Below, piece after piece: positions 43,896 through 54,607 of a stretch of DNA of 64,000 bases. The stretch is from Cymbomonas tetramitiformis (Eukaryota; Chlorophyta; Pyramimonadophyceae; Pyramimonadales; Pyramimonadaceae). Both the position numbers and the translations under genes were made by a program. Under the pieces are notes generated by a model. The model was given only the letters and a program-made list of their open reading frames with translations. It made no database searches and had not been told where the DNA came from. The number at the start of each line of letters is the position of its first letter. The stretch's first letter is position 1. The DNA is taken from the NCBI GenBank assembly GCA_001247695.2, contig LGRX02003719.1, positions 38,380 through 102,379 of the forward strand. The letters run 5' to 3'.

Positions 43896-45070
43896 GCACT
43901 GGGGAGTTTTGGGATGGCTTGCGGTTCTCGGAGACGGACCCTCTGGAGCGGCAGCTTCTGCGGGACATCCAGGGTGCGGTGCTGGAGACTAGGAAGCAGG
44001 GCACCATTGATGGGTATGCCCGGGCTTTTGTGCGGTACCAGAGGTGGTGTGCTGAGAGGGACCCCCCTCGGACTGCGGTGGTGGCTGACCCGGTCACGGT
44101 GGCCTTGTATCTGCAGTATGTGGCCAATGCGGCCAAGACCTTTTCTGTGGTTAAGACTGCTTCTGGCATGATTTTTCGGGCCCATGAGTATGCTCTGGTT
44201 CCGGCAGACAGGAACCCCACTGGTCATAGGCTTGTGGCTGCGGTCCGTGAGGCGGCTCACCGCCGGTTGGGTGACAGGAGGTTGGCTAGGAAGGAGCCGC
44301 TTGAGTATGAGTTTGTGGTTCGGGGTGCGGTGTGTTGGGTTCGGTCTGGGGGAGTGACTAGGCGTATGTTTGCTACGGTCACGGTGTCTATGTGGGTGGC
44401 ATTCATGCGGTATGACTGTGCGGGGTCCTTGCGGGTGGTGGACGTGCGGTTCTTTGAGACCCACATGTGCCTGTTCCTCGAGCAGAGGAAGACGGATAAG
44501 TATCGGTTCGGCCAGGTGGTTGAGGTGGTCAGGGCGGCTCCGGGGCAGGAGTTGTGCCCGGTTGAGCTGCTCCAGCAGTGGGTTGACATTCAGATTAGCA
44601 GAGGGGTCCTGCCGCATGAGCCTCTGTTTCAGCAGATTGATGGTAGGCGGTTTGCCCGTCGGCCGGAGGAGGATTGCTTGTCGGGTGGTCCTTTGGACTA
44701 TCAGCAGTTGCGTCGGTACCTGTTCCGTATGTTGGCGGAGGCGTCAGGGTTGGATGCTGATGAGCTGAGGCAGCTGTATGGGACCCAGTCTCTGCGGTCT
44801 GGCGGGGCTACGGCTGTGGCGGAGGCTGACCAGGTTTCAGACCACGATTTCAATCAGTTCGGTGGTTGGAGCTCGTCAGCGGCCTGTGCTACTTACAAGG
44901 CCTCGAGCTTGGACCGCCGCCTGGCAGTGTCCAGGAGCATGCCCCATGCTCAGATCAGTATGCAGGCCCTGCCCCTTGCCATCTTGGACTCCATTGTGCA
45001 CTGTGTTGTGGTGATCTTTGTGGTGTTGCACCGGCCGGGTTTGACAGATACCCGCCTTAAGGCTCTCTGA
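43841..45070 (+). CDS. Tyrosine recombinase ORF3
   Basis: 409 codons. The C-terminal catalytic region shows GTQSLRSGGATAVAEADQV, where the usual H-x2-R reads Q-S-L-R, then FGGWSSSAACATYK with the nucleophilic tyrosine at about residue 349. An upstream MRYDCAGSLRVVDV block occupies the position of the first catalytic arginine. The enzyme would insert a circular DNA copy by site-specific recombination, which explains the missing target duplication. Glutamine in place of histidine is seen in some active tyrosine recombinases. Confidence 0.92.
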   Translation: MFLGPWALAGSALSAGTIGTGEFWDGLRFSETDPLERQLLRDIQGAVLETRKQGTIDGYARAFVRYQRWCAERDPPRTAVVADPVTVALYLQYVANAAKTFSVVKTASGMIFRAHEYALVPADRNPTGHRLVAAVREAAHRRLGDRRLARKEPLEYEFVVRGAVCWVRSGGVTRRMFATVTVSMWVAFMRYDCAGSLRVVDVRFFETHMCLFLEQRKTDKYRFGQVVEVVRAAPGQELCPVELLQQWVDIQISRGVLPHEPLFQQIDGRRFARRPEEDCLSGGPLDYQQLRRYLFRMLAEASGLDADELRQLYGTQSLRSGGATAVAEADQVSDHDFNQFGGWSSSAACATYKASSLDRRLAVSRSMPHAQISMQALPLAILDSIVHCVVVIFVVLHRPGLTDTRLKAL

Positions 45071-45090
45071 GCCGTAGCTGATTAGAAAAC
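45027..45090 (+). repeat. Split direct repeat B1
   Basis: 64 bp (TGCACCGGCCGGGTTTGACA...GATTAGAAAAC), identical to B2 at 45749-45812. It overlaps the end of ORF3 and shares its terminal AAAAC with A2. Confidence 0.95.
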
Positions 45091-45240
45091 TGAGAGTTTT
45101 CTGGTCAGCGGAGGATGACTGTCAGTATGACAGTCATCTGGAGCTGATCGGAAAACTGAGGTTTTCTGATCAGCGGAGGCCTGAAGAGGCCCTCCCTGAA
45201 CGGTTTTGACAGTTGCCGTTAACTGTGGAATTCTGTGGAG
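45086..45240 (+). repeat. Split direct repeat A2
   Basis: 155 bp, identical to A1. B1 and A2 overlap by AAAAC, giving the A1...B1A2...B2 layout of PAT/Kangaroo/Ngaro elements, in which the B1-A2 junction equals the junction of the circular form. Confidence 0.95.
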
Positions 45241-45391
45241 TCCCGCCCGCCCGCCCTGTTGCAGGTGATGCCGCATCGGCTACTGGTGGTGAGCTGACGG
45301 AGCAGGAGAAGGAGGATGTGGCGTGCTTGGAGCAGCTGGGTGTCCAGTGGGGCATGGAGGCAGAGCCCGCAGAGGGGCAGTTGGCTCAGTA
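45241..45391 (+). pseudogene. Start-less coding fragment between A2 and B2
   Basis: A frame without ATG runs from CCCGCCCGC to TAG at 45390-45392. It reads as an acidic helical tail (GGELTEQEKEDVACLEQLGV) and ends GQLAQ. Composition is clearly protein-like. It may be the last part of a gene of a longer ancestral element, or of a host gene captured in the terminal segment. It is not similar to ORF1-3 here. Confidence 0.45.
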
Positions 45392-45748
45392 GATGGCAGA
45401 TGGACTTGCTCCTGCCTTAGGCCACCTGTAATTGCATGCAGCAGGCAATAGTATCCTCCATGGGGGCCCCGGTCTGGGTGACCTTCATGCCTGCTGCATG
45501 TTAGGCCTAGGGTAGAAGGCTCTCTTGGGACCTGGTCTGTTATTGCCAGGTAGCATCGGACACGGCTTGTGCGGTGCCTTAGCTTTTGGGGGTTTCAGCC
45601 CTGAGAGAGCAGATATTTTCTGATGATTATGTCCGTATGTCGTCGGGTCTTATGACTCTTAGTCTCGGGATAGCACCCTTTGGGGTGGGACCGAGTGGGG
45701 TTTTGGACTTCTGGACTTGTCGTATTTATTTTTATAATCCACACACAG

Positions 45749-45812
45749 TGCACCGGCCGGGTTTGACAGATACCCGCCTTAAGGCTCTCTGAGCCGTAGC
45801 TGATTAGAAAAC
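45749..45812 (+). repeat. Split direct repeat B2, right end of the retroelement
   Basis: Identical to B1 and ends in AAAAC followed by ATAAAGAGCAGAGG, the right half of the target seen unoccupied at 20418-20437. Confidence 0.95.
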
Positions 45813-46325
45813 ATAAAGAGCAGAGGTCTGTACTGAGTACTCAATACTGCCGTGTCACAGTGGACACTCGGGTGACAGTATGTAGGGTTTCGGCATATGG
45901 CCGATAGCTATGTTACGACGCGACGTTACGACCTTTCCAAGCCCACGCCAGCCCCCCCCCTTCCTTGGGAATTACCCTTCGCATTGCGGGGGTGTCACTC
46001 GACTGCACACTCGACTGTATCAGATCAGAAACCCCAAAGGCAAAGGGCAATTAATCCACCTCTTCGTTTATACTAGTGGATATGGGAACAAACTCGTTGA
46101 ACTTCTTCATCTTCCGGCACAACATTGGCTGTTTAGAGGGAAACAACGAAGCAAATTCCTCTTCGTCGTTTCTTTCCATCTCCTTCGCTTGACCGGGTGC
46201 ATCCTCCCTAAACGCACGCATTAACATGGTTGCTCAGCTTGCGCTTCTCAATCTAGTTTGAATACCACCATCAAAGTCCTATAACAGAATACATCCGGAT
46301 CGAGTACAGAAATATCCGGGAAAAA
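45813..46325. other. Flank between retroelement and methyltransferase gene
   Basis: The first bases are target repeat, then 5' flank of the gene at 46326. A 104-codon frame at 45910-46224 shows no domain. I see no clear promoter motif. Confidence 0.4.
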
Positions 46326-47792
46326 ATGCTTTCGGAGTTTGCTTCTTGGGGCATGCAAGAGGCCTGCAGCCCTTCTTCAAGCGAAGTGGGACAAGTCCGG
46401 AAGCACTTAAGCCGTAGTGAGAGGCGCGCTCTGTTCACAGGCAGTCAGCACGAGCACTTGCGACAGTACGAGATCGTCTTGCAGAAGCTGGAAACGACTT
46501 TCCCCACTTTCACAACCGACAAATGCGGTTCTGTTGTGCGCAGCTTTTTCGAGGGGCGCATGCAACTCGATAAAAGCATTTTTTCTATCGAAGTCGGTGT
46601 TAACGAAAATGTAACGGCGCTATTTGAGAACGTCCTCACAGCGCCTTGTGACCCGGGTAGAGGTGGAAACGTGCCAGCGAAGCGATATCCGAGGAAGCGG
46701 CAGCAAATATTCAGCATGCTGGAGCTCTGTCTCGAGATCCTCCATAACGACAAGCCGATAGTAAATTCCGTTGACAAAGTAAACCATCCGAGGAACAAAA
46801 TTCACATCGTCGAGTTCTGTTCCGGAAGCGGGCACATCGGATTCCCCCTGTTATCTCTTCTGGAACGCGAAATGTCAGACAGGGCAGACTCTCATCACGG
46901 TCTTGACGCAATAGTACTCACACTGCTGGATATGAACGGGGTCGCCCTCCAGCGTGCAAAGAAAAGAGCAGAAGATTTAGGTTTTTTCGAAACTGGAAAC
47001 GGTGAAAATTTTCGAATACGACACTTTCAAAACCTACCGAGCCATGTGAAGCCGCCTGTCTGTTTTGAGAAGCGTCTTCCTGGCGAGGGCGCGAGCAACA
47101 CACGAAAGCCGGTCGCGTTGCGAGTAGAAATTCTGGAGTGCATGGTCGCAGACTATGAGACCTACTTTCTTGGCGAAACGGATTCGTTCGACATCGGTAC
47201 TGCTCTCCACGCCTGCGGAAAAGCGAGCGACGAAGTGTTGGACGTCTGTACGAGACGAGCGTCGAAAGGCTTTGTGGTGTGTCCTTGTTGCGTCGGCAGG
47301 CTTGGGCTTGGGCATGACAATGCCGTTTTTATGGAGCAGAGGCCGGTCTGTACGGAGACCCAAGAGCAGAGTGATTATCCAAAGAGTGATGGGCAAGAGC
47401 TTGCGGAAGCGATGTTCAGTCCGGCGGGGAACTGCCGTTCGAAAACTCGGGAGGAGTTCTTAACGAAATGGGCAACAACGGCATGGGCAAAAACAACGCA
47501 AATGGTTTACCCGAGGTCATCCGCATTCCGGGAGCTGCTTTCTTTCACGGACTACCAAGCCCTCGCAAAAGCAGCCGATTGGCACGAGCAAGGTGGCGAG
47601 AGTGTACGGGATGCGGGAAGGTTGCGTGCAAAGAGTTTTGTGGAATTAGATCGAATGCTGTGTGCAGAGGAGCAGAGAAGAGCGCCGGGTGCAAAAGCGG
47701 CAGGATCGCCGGATCTTCCCTTCGTAACTTTGAGGAAGATGCAGTTCCCGACGAGTACGCCGAAGAACGATGTTTTGGTGGGGAAGTTCTAG
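46326..47792 (+). CDS. GSTCD-like methyltransferase-domain protein, intronless
   Basis: 488 codons from ATG 46326 to TAG. A Rossmann methyltransferase motif I is at about residues 159-175 (IVEFCSGSGHIGFPLL). The characteristic later block is at about 288-322 (DIGTALHACGKASDEVLD...FVVCPCCVG). This HACG...CPCC pair defines the methyltransferase domain shared by GSTCD and METTL25-type proteins (Methyltransf_32). A C-terminal DWHEQGG...DLDR-like block also fits GSTCD, but no GST domain precedes it. Substrate unknown; the CPCC may bind metal. A lone uninterrupted gene among intron-rich neighbours is notable. Confidence 0.8.
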   Translation: MLSEFASWGMQEACSPSSSEVGQVRKHLSRSERRALFTGSQHEHLRQYEIVLQKLETTFPTFTTDKCGSVVRSFFEGRMQLDKSIFSIEVGVNENVTALFENVLTAPCDPGRGGNVPAKRYPRKRQQIFSMLELCLEILHNDKPIVNSVDKVNHPRNKIHIVEFCSGSGHIGFPLLSLLEREMSDRADSHHGLDAIVLTLLDMNGVALQRAKKRAEDLGFFETGNGENFRIRHFQNLPSHVKPPVCFEKRLPGEGASNTRKPVALRVEILECMVADYETYFLGETDSFDIGTALHACGKASDEVLDVCTRRASKGFVVCPCCVGRLGLGHDNAVFMEQRPVCTETQEQSDYPKSDGQELAEAMFSPAGNCRSKTREEFLTKWATTAWAKTTQMVYPRSSAFRELLSFTDYQALAKAADWHEQGGESVRDAGRLRAKSFVELDRMLCAEEQRRAPGAKAAGSPDLPFVTLRKMQFPTSTPKNDVLVGKF

Positions 47793-50580
47793 GTCGTGAT
47801 ATGAGCGATTGTTGTAGGTCTTAACACACTCCCTTTGTGGCTCGTTTGCAAACTGTGAGGGCTCTCTCCCAGGTGAGGTGATTTTCTTGCCTACGGTATT
47901 CTTCTAGATTCTTGTATTTGTGCGCAGCGCTTGCAAAGTCTGCTGCTTATTTTCACAACGGAATGTGGTCTACATCTGATGAACTGAAGTGTATGATAGG
48001 AGCACGATTGCATGTCCCTTCCAGACATCGGCCAATGGGCTTACCAGACACTGCTCTGCAGGGAATGCTTACCATACAATCCAAAATGACTTTTACGATA
48101 GTCCATGTGACCTGCCCCCATCCGACCAGCACGATACATTACACGGAGGCAACCGTATGGTCGCACCAGTGTCAGTGGTCGTTTTCGTCATGCAAGTCCC
48201 CCTGCAAAGAAATTGGGGTAGGCTGCCGCGGGTATTGTAGTTCACAGGTCGCGTTCCATCTTTATGCATATAATACACTACTTTCAAGCAACTGGGTGCT
48301 AGAATGCACATTGATGTCACCCGACACGTTCTGCGTTTTCTGATATATCACTAAGTAGCTGTTTTGTGATATATCGGTATTCAATATTGCGATCTAAAAA
48401 TAAAACATATCGATCGATAACAGTATTTCGATTAATCGCCAGTATCGAAAATATTGCATATCGAGACTTAACTTTCCTATTTTGGCGTACCGGTAGCCTG
48501 CGAGCTGCGAGGGGGCGTGACCATGCATACTCACGGTCAAACGGTACTAAAGTAGATTTTCAATTGCGGGGGGCTCTAAACATGGGGGGTTGGGGGGGGT
48601 AGGTCCATACCCCCAGGTTTTACAGGCTTGTTTATTTGAAATTCAACGCCCCAATAGGTCTTGGTCACATACTTATAGGACCCAGAGGCTAGTGGCATCT
48701 AACTTTTATCTTGCGGGGTTGTGGTCAAACGGTCAAAGGGTGTGTCATGGTATGACAGGCAGATCATGACATGTTATCACAATCATATAGTACGCCTTCC
48801 TTTTCCCTACACCTAAGGGACATAGCTATAATCAAGGGCCCGTGCAGGACGGGTCCACGTGGGTACCCTAATTGACCATTAGAACGCGGTGGTGCATGAG
48901 TATCGCCAAATGGGTACCTGCCAGCATGAGCTGAGAACCAAGTGAACCGATTTTATAGACTCCGATCTTTGGAGGGTGGTGCGCCTGATCGAAATGATAT
49001 TGGCGACTTGACCGGAGCGATGGGTGCATTGTTTGCAGTTTGAGTACCTTTTGGGTCTTTCGAATGAAACGCTTCTAGCAGCTCTCACCGAATGCTCTGC
49101 CCGAAATGTCTAGTTTACCTACCGAATCTTGACGAACCATAGGAATACGATATATCCCTTTGCACCGTCGACGATTTTGAATGTGGCATCATTTGCGGAT
49201 TATTATTCATTTTGGTTCGATTGACTATAGCAGCCTGACCTGTGTACATGTAGCAATCGATTGTATCAATGAATCGATGCTGCATTATCAGTCAAGTATG
49301 GTTATCAATATATTATTCGTTGGTATCGATCTATGTTCTCAGCAAGATAGTTGGTATCGATCGAGTTGTGACTGGCATAATCGGTATCGATCGACGACTT
49401 TAAATTATGTCACTATCGATCGATCTTAATCGTGTGGATAATCACTATCGATTGAGCAACTTTGGCGAGTAGCAGTCTTATCACGTGTAGCGACCGCATT
49501 TTATTCATTTTTCAGTCACCTACTTGACGGCAACACACCTGCGTGTATGCTTTGCTGTGGAACCCATGTATCCGGCTTTGCTTTCTCTTGCTACACCCGC
49601 ATACTTTTCCCACTTCTTGTATGTTCCACACTCGCTCTTGTTTTTGCTATAGGTTGCACCGTCTGCTACGTAGTTCCGCGCGCGAGATGCATGGCGGGGC
49701 GCGCACGCAGCGTGCGTGGAGCTTTGCATTCTTTACACATTAACCATACGCACGCACTGTTTTTCGAAGGATATATTTCTTGAGCATACTTGTTTTTGCT
49801 TCACGGCAATCTCTGGCGGATTGTATTGGCGTGTTTTGTCGCAGGTTTTTGCTGAGATGCATATTCTTTAAGACAGCTGATTTAAGTCGTTGCGACTTAC
49901 GGGGTTTTTATCTAATGGTTGATATAAATAGCTACGAGCTGGGCGGATTTCTCAAGTTTTGGCGCTCGGCTTGGGTCTCATTTTGAGGGCGACGTCGTCC
50001 GTACAGCTGGTATGTCGGCTTGGGTTCGATCCACAACGTCGTGTCTGATTCCGCGTGTCAATTCTGGTAACTACAGGCAACCGTCTTATTCATTTAGCGC
50101 TCGGCTTTGAATTCATAATGAGGGCGCCGTCCGAACAGCTTGTCTGTCGGCTTGGGCTCGATCCCGAACGTCCTGTCTGACTTCGCGGTTTAATTTTGCA
50201 GGTAATGCCGGCGCAATATAACACACGCATCTGATTAGTGTACTTTACTCTTAGGATGACAAGTACTTTTTAGTGATGAATGCTTTACCGTCATTTCAAT
50301 TTAGAAGCAACAATTGTAGTAGTGATACTGTCGTGCTGGTCACTTACTGTTTCAATTTAGTAAGCAATAATTGTAGTGATGACTGTGTTACCGGCAGTAA
50401 AATTATCTGCTTGCACTGACTGTCTGACTGGCCAGTAAAATTAACCAAGTTGCTTACTGGCTTCGTAAGAAATATGTTGCATGCTACTTTTATTTTTGCA
50501 CGGAACGGTAGAATTCTCCCCGCCTTTGCTCGTGCATTCCTACAGGAGACATATTGTCTCCACTAGTGACTTTTGGTAGC
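47793..50580. other. Gene-poor region with ATCGAT-rich segments
   Basis: No gene recognised. 48340-48480 and 49150-49450 are rich in ATCGAT/CGATCGAT and resemble the MITE family at 20926 and 25046, without clean ends. 48585-48625 has G and C tracts. See also the 128-bp tandem pair at 49965-50215. Confidence 0.45.
49965..50215. repeat. Tandem pair of about 128 bp
   Basis: Both copies carry GCGCTCGGCTT, GAGGGCG.CGTCCG.ACAGCT, TGTCGGCTTGGG.TCGATCC and CGT.GTGTCTGA.TTCGCG-type blocks in the same order. No coding sign. Confidence 0.65.
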
Positions 50581-50599
50581 CAAAACGGCGAGAAAACTC

Positions 50600-50845
50600 C
50601 TCTTCTCAGGTCGACAAATTATTGTCTCTATTAAAGGATTTTGTCACATGCGGACAATTTGTCTCTAATAGAGGATTTTTTTCGCGGCGACAAATTTCAT
50701 GGCGACAAAAAGTATCGATTAGAGGATTTTTGTTACATGGCGACAAATTGTCTCGATTAGAGGATTTTTGTCGGGGTGACAACTTTCCTCAATGGCGACA
50801 AAATAACGCCTGGCGACCAAAAAACCCTTATGGCGACAAAATTTC
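50600..50845. repeat. Diverged GGCGACAAA repeats
   Basis: About seven units around GGCGACAAATTGTCTC and TTAGAGGATTTTTG, irregularly spaced at 30-40 bp. Several are imperfect inverted repeats of TTTGTCGCC/GGCGACAAA. Confidence 0.6.
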
Positions 50846-51054
50846 ACCCGTTACCATCCCAGTGCGCCCCCATAAGGGGAGGGCAGTGACGTCAAATGTA
50901 TGTACAACCACAACTCGGCGCACGCTATGGCCCATTATTCATTACCTGCAATCAGCACTGTCCTCACATAAGTACACACCTCATGTACGGTTTCGTGGGC
51001 TGTGCCCCAATAACTCACCATCGCATATACACACACATTGGAGACATTGGAGAA

Positions 51055-51575
51055 AGGGGAGATGGCGCGGCGGCGGAAGTGGAAGATGGCGCGGACCTGG
51101 CGCGGAGGAGGTTGGAGATGGCGCAGCGGAGCGGGCGGGAGATGGCGCAAAGAAGGTAGTGGGAGATGGCGAGGAGAAGCTGCGTAACGGCGCGAAGGAG
51201 GTAGGAGACAATGCGGAGCAAGGAGAAGACGTGAGATGGCGCAAAGGAGTTGGTAGACGGTGTAAAGGAGGTGGGAGAAGTCGCGGAGCTGGCGGGAGGT
51301 GACGAGGAGGAGTTGGGATATTGCGCGGAGCAGACGGAGGTGGGAGATGCCGTGGAGGAGATATGGGAGATGGCGACGAGGGGGGTTGGGATATAGCGCG
51401 GAGAAACGGGGAACGATGCAGAGGAGGTATGGGAGACGGTACAGAGGGGGTGGGAGATGACGTGGAGGAGGTGGGATATGGTGCGGAGGAGGTGAGAGAT
51501 GGCGCGGAGGAGGTGAGAGATGTCACGGTGGAGATTGGAGACGGCGCGGAGGAGGCGGGAGACAGCACGGAGGAA
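51055..51575. repeat. Purine-rich minisatellite, GGAGGTGGGAGATGGCGCGG units
   Basis: About 25 imperfect units of 18-24 bp, strongly strand-asymmetric (G/A on the plus strand). Long Ser/Pro-rich frames on the minus strand are by-products. It lies directly beyond the stop of the RING-H2 gene. Confidence 0.8.
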
Positions 51576-51981
51576 TCTGTAGTGAAAAAATCACTAGATT
51601 TGCGAACAGCAGCCCTCAACCGATTATGGTTGGTCTCAAATTTAACTTTGCACAATCTGAATCGTGCGACTTAGAGACGAAGCAGATATTTCTAAAAGGG
51701 AAAACACTGAGTCGAAATGCGAAATGCGGATCAGATATTATCAGGCGTCGGCTGATTGCTGTCAGTCACCAATTGGATTTGATTGCCAATCCTGCCCAAA
51801 AGCATGATTTTGACACAAATCACTACAAACACAAAATAATCATTTTTCTAATGTACAAAAATAAATTTGAAGGTTCCAAACAAATTGATGACTGGCTAGC
51901 AATCGTGCACCATTGCGTGCTGGATCGCCCCATCCCACATTGTAGTCTCTTGAACTCGATTTTACACATATTGGGAATCAG

Positions 51982-53565
51982 CTATTGCCGCGAGGTAGCC
52001 ATGTCTGGAGCTCCATACTCCACGTCAGTTTCTGCCGTGCCCACTTGCAGAGCACATGCAGATGTTCCGCCAGCATCAGTCTCCACATCTGGCACCAACG
52101 CTGCAGTCTCCTCTTCAGAAGATAGTGCAGCCGTTGGTTCGAGCGGCGTGGTGCTGAGCAAGGCCGTCCCATGCTCAATCTCAGTCTCATCCTGTGCCAT
52201 GGCTGCAACCTCCGTGGCTGGGGCCTCCTCAGCTGGCGCATCCGACTCTGTAAGTGACTCCCGGCACCTGGACCCAGTTTCCCCCACATGAATCATGATC
52301 CAAACTCAGATCTACGCTGCAGTCCTTTTCATCGCATCCTAGCTGGCAAAAAGCCAACCTCACACACTGAATGGCATGAGATCAGCTGACAAAAGCCAGC
52401 CCACCATCATCCCAGTGGATGTGAGAAGCGAATCAGGAGCAGGGCGGGGCCGTGACAAGATACCACAAACTCATTCATATTCCCAACCCAGATGCAAAGC
52501 AGCATGGAAAGATGATACAATGTGACTGATCATCGCCCAACAATAGTTGGTCCCAGGGTTACGGAGTAAGCAGACCCTGCTGGCATGCCCCCCAGTGGCT
52601 CACGGCCGATGGATCGAGATCCATCGCTCTCTCTCTCCCTCTCTCAAAGACTCTGTCTTCAAGCCCCCACCTCCTCAGGAGTGGCGCATTCGCATCGATT
52701 CATGTCGCGAGAGTTGAGCGCAGGAATCGTGAAGCAACAAACAGAGATCCTCACCAACAGCATGAAAAATCAGATAGATATCTGCCTTCAAGGATGGCTG
52801 GCTGCTGTCATAATATCTATTGCTGTTGCCACTCGGTATTCCCAAGCCACAACCGATGTAGCGTAAAAAATGTAAACGAAGGCTCCCAACAAGGCACTTT
52901 CAATGTGGCTCCAGGAGCGCATCCACCTGCATATGTGCAGCATTCATGCTCGGTGCCAGCGTCTCACCTCGGGCAAGTAGAGTTCAGCAAGAGCCACCTA
53001 TCGATGCATTCCGTGTGGAACACGTGGGTACAGGGCAGCTCCCGAGCCTGCGCCACCGAGCCAATCAGAACGCACTCAGCCTGAGCCGGCATTGGTCCGA
53101 AGCCTCTGCCAATTATAGCAACCAGTCCAGATAGGCACCAGGTCAGCGTGGAGGTCAGATTCGTTCCGTCACACCAGGGCACTCGAGGGAAGCGGAAGCG
53201 CACAGCTGCTGAGTGGTGTGTCTGCTCGCCCACAGGGGGGTGGCAGGGGTATAAAGGGGTTGTTCACCTGCTCCCCAGCCTCCATATCCTCTATGCAGAT
53301 CACGCAGGCGGCGTCATCCATGCTCGTTATCTCTTGCTCGGTCAGTCGGCGGTGAGGTAGCGCATCGATCTGCTCCTCTGTCAGCCCCTGGAAGCGCCCC
53401 CGGCCCCTTCTCAGCGGTCTACTCGTGGGGCTCGCAGGCCCTCTGCCCTCCAGCCTCCTGACATGTAGCTGCTCTACTGTGCGGTCGGGCAGCACCCCAT
53501 GTAAGGCCTTGAAAACCCCCTCGCACACCCCAGCCACGCGGTGCAGCCCTGAGCTTCCAGGGACC
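51982..53565 (-). CDS. RING-H2 E3 ubiquitin ligase, C-terminal three exons
   Basis: Exons 53268-53565, 52968-53047 and 51982-52267; introns CAG|GTGAAC...GCGCAG and GAG|GTGAGA...GTCCAG, phases 0 and 2, all consistent. The spliced frame gives GLTEEQIDALPHRRL, then CVICIEDMEAGEQ, ARELPCTHVFHTECIDRWLL, NSTCPRCRESL. This is a complete C3H2C3 RING-H2 whose zinc ligands are distributed over three exons. An acidic tail follows, ending DMATSRQ. The LTEEQIDALP segment before the RING resembles that of plant membrane-bound RING-H2 ligases of the At4g11680 type. The first exon begins at an acceptor (TTGGGCAG), so 5' exons are missing; membrane exons at 56058-57641 are candidates. Predicted to pass ubiquitin from an E2 to unknown substrates. 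Confidence 0.85.
52358..52597 (-). repeat. Dispersed repeat inside the RING-H2 intron
   Basis: Reverse-complement copy of 26319-26557, about 90% identical, located in the intron between the second and third listed RING exons. A (CT)n stretch follows at 52628-52652. Confidence 0.8.
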
Positions 53566-53886
53566 CTGCCCAATGTATTGGGCGCTTCATTTCAGCTCTT
53601 AGCAGCACAGAGGGGGGATGAGGGGGGCTGCTATCATAAATGGGGGGTGTGCGATTTGAATCCGCTCAAATTCGAAGATTTTCACCGACCGAATCTGCAA
53701 TACGGTGATACTCGAGACAACGTGGCATGCGGCGATGTGAGACGAACCATACAAACGGCCCAGAGCGGACACGGGCCACAGCGCTAGTCCTTCTGCTTCT
53801 GCGGCAAAAGAACATCGCAGGTTCCAAGGTACGCGGTGAGGCACACTGCAGTGAATATATATATACATACATACATATATCTATAT

Positions 53887-54607
53887 GGGGTAAGTTTACA
53901 TCGGGGTCTTAACACATAGCCGACATCCATTTTATCATCGGGCCGACATTCATTTAACGGCCGACATTCTTTAATCCACATGTAGACATCTCATTTTAAT
54001 CCACATCGGGGGTTGACATTTCATAGCATGCGTAGACAGAAGACACACGCAACGATATAATGTAAACGAAACATAACTACGCAAATCCAACCGGTAGATA
54101 TGTAACTCGTATTGCGATGAAAATATCTACTGGTTGGATTTGCGAAATAATGTTTTTTGGTGCCGCAAACGATGAAAGACTGTCTTGTTTGGCGAAATGA
54201 AACAGTTTTTCACTGCTGGACGCTCCCAAAAACATTATTTCGCAAATCCAACCGATAGATATTTTCATCGGAATATAATTTACATATCTACCGGTTGGAT
54301 TTGCATAATTATGTTTCGTTTACATTATATCCTTACGTTAAATGTAATGCATACCCCTGATGTGGATTAAAATGAGATGTCTACACCCGATGTGGATTAA
54401 AAATGAGATGTCACTCGATGTAGATTAAATGAGATGTACCGATGTAGATTAAAATGACATGTCTACCCTCGATGTGGATTAAAATGAAGTGTCTGCCTCC
54501 CGATGTGGATTAAATGAAGTGTCTGCCCCCGATGTGGATTAAAATGAAGTATCTGCCCCCGATGTGGATTAAAATGAAATGTCGGCCCCCGATGTAGACT
54601 TATCCTT
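53887..54607. mobile_element. Fold-back element with nested inverted repeats and minisatellite arms
   Basis: Outer ends are inverted (left GGGGTAAGTTTACATCGGGG; right CCCCCGATGTAGACTTATCC). The right arm is an array of GATGTGGATTAAAATGAGATGTC-like units; the left arm has the same motif inverted. Inside lie 107-bp inverted repeats (54054-54160 and 54225-54331, about 90% paired; AATGTAAACGAAACATAA ends) around a 64-base centre. There is no coding frame. The structure is that of Foldback-type elements. Confidence 0.75.

Noticed and set aside
51055..51655. 224-codon Ser/Pro-rich minus-strand protein
   Set aside because: It is a translation of the purine-rich minisatellite with no start context or non-repeat domain.
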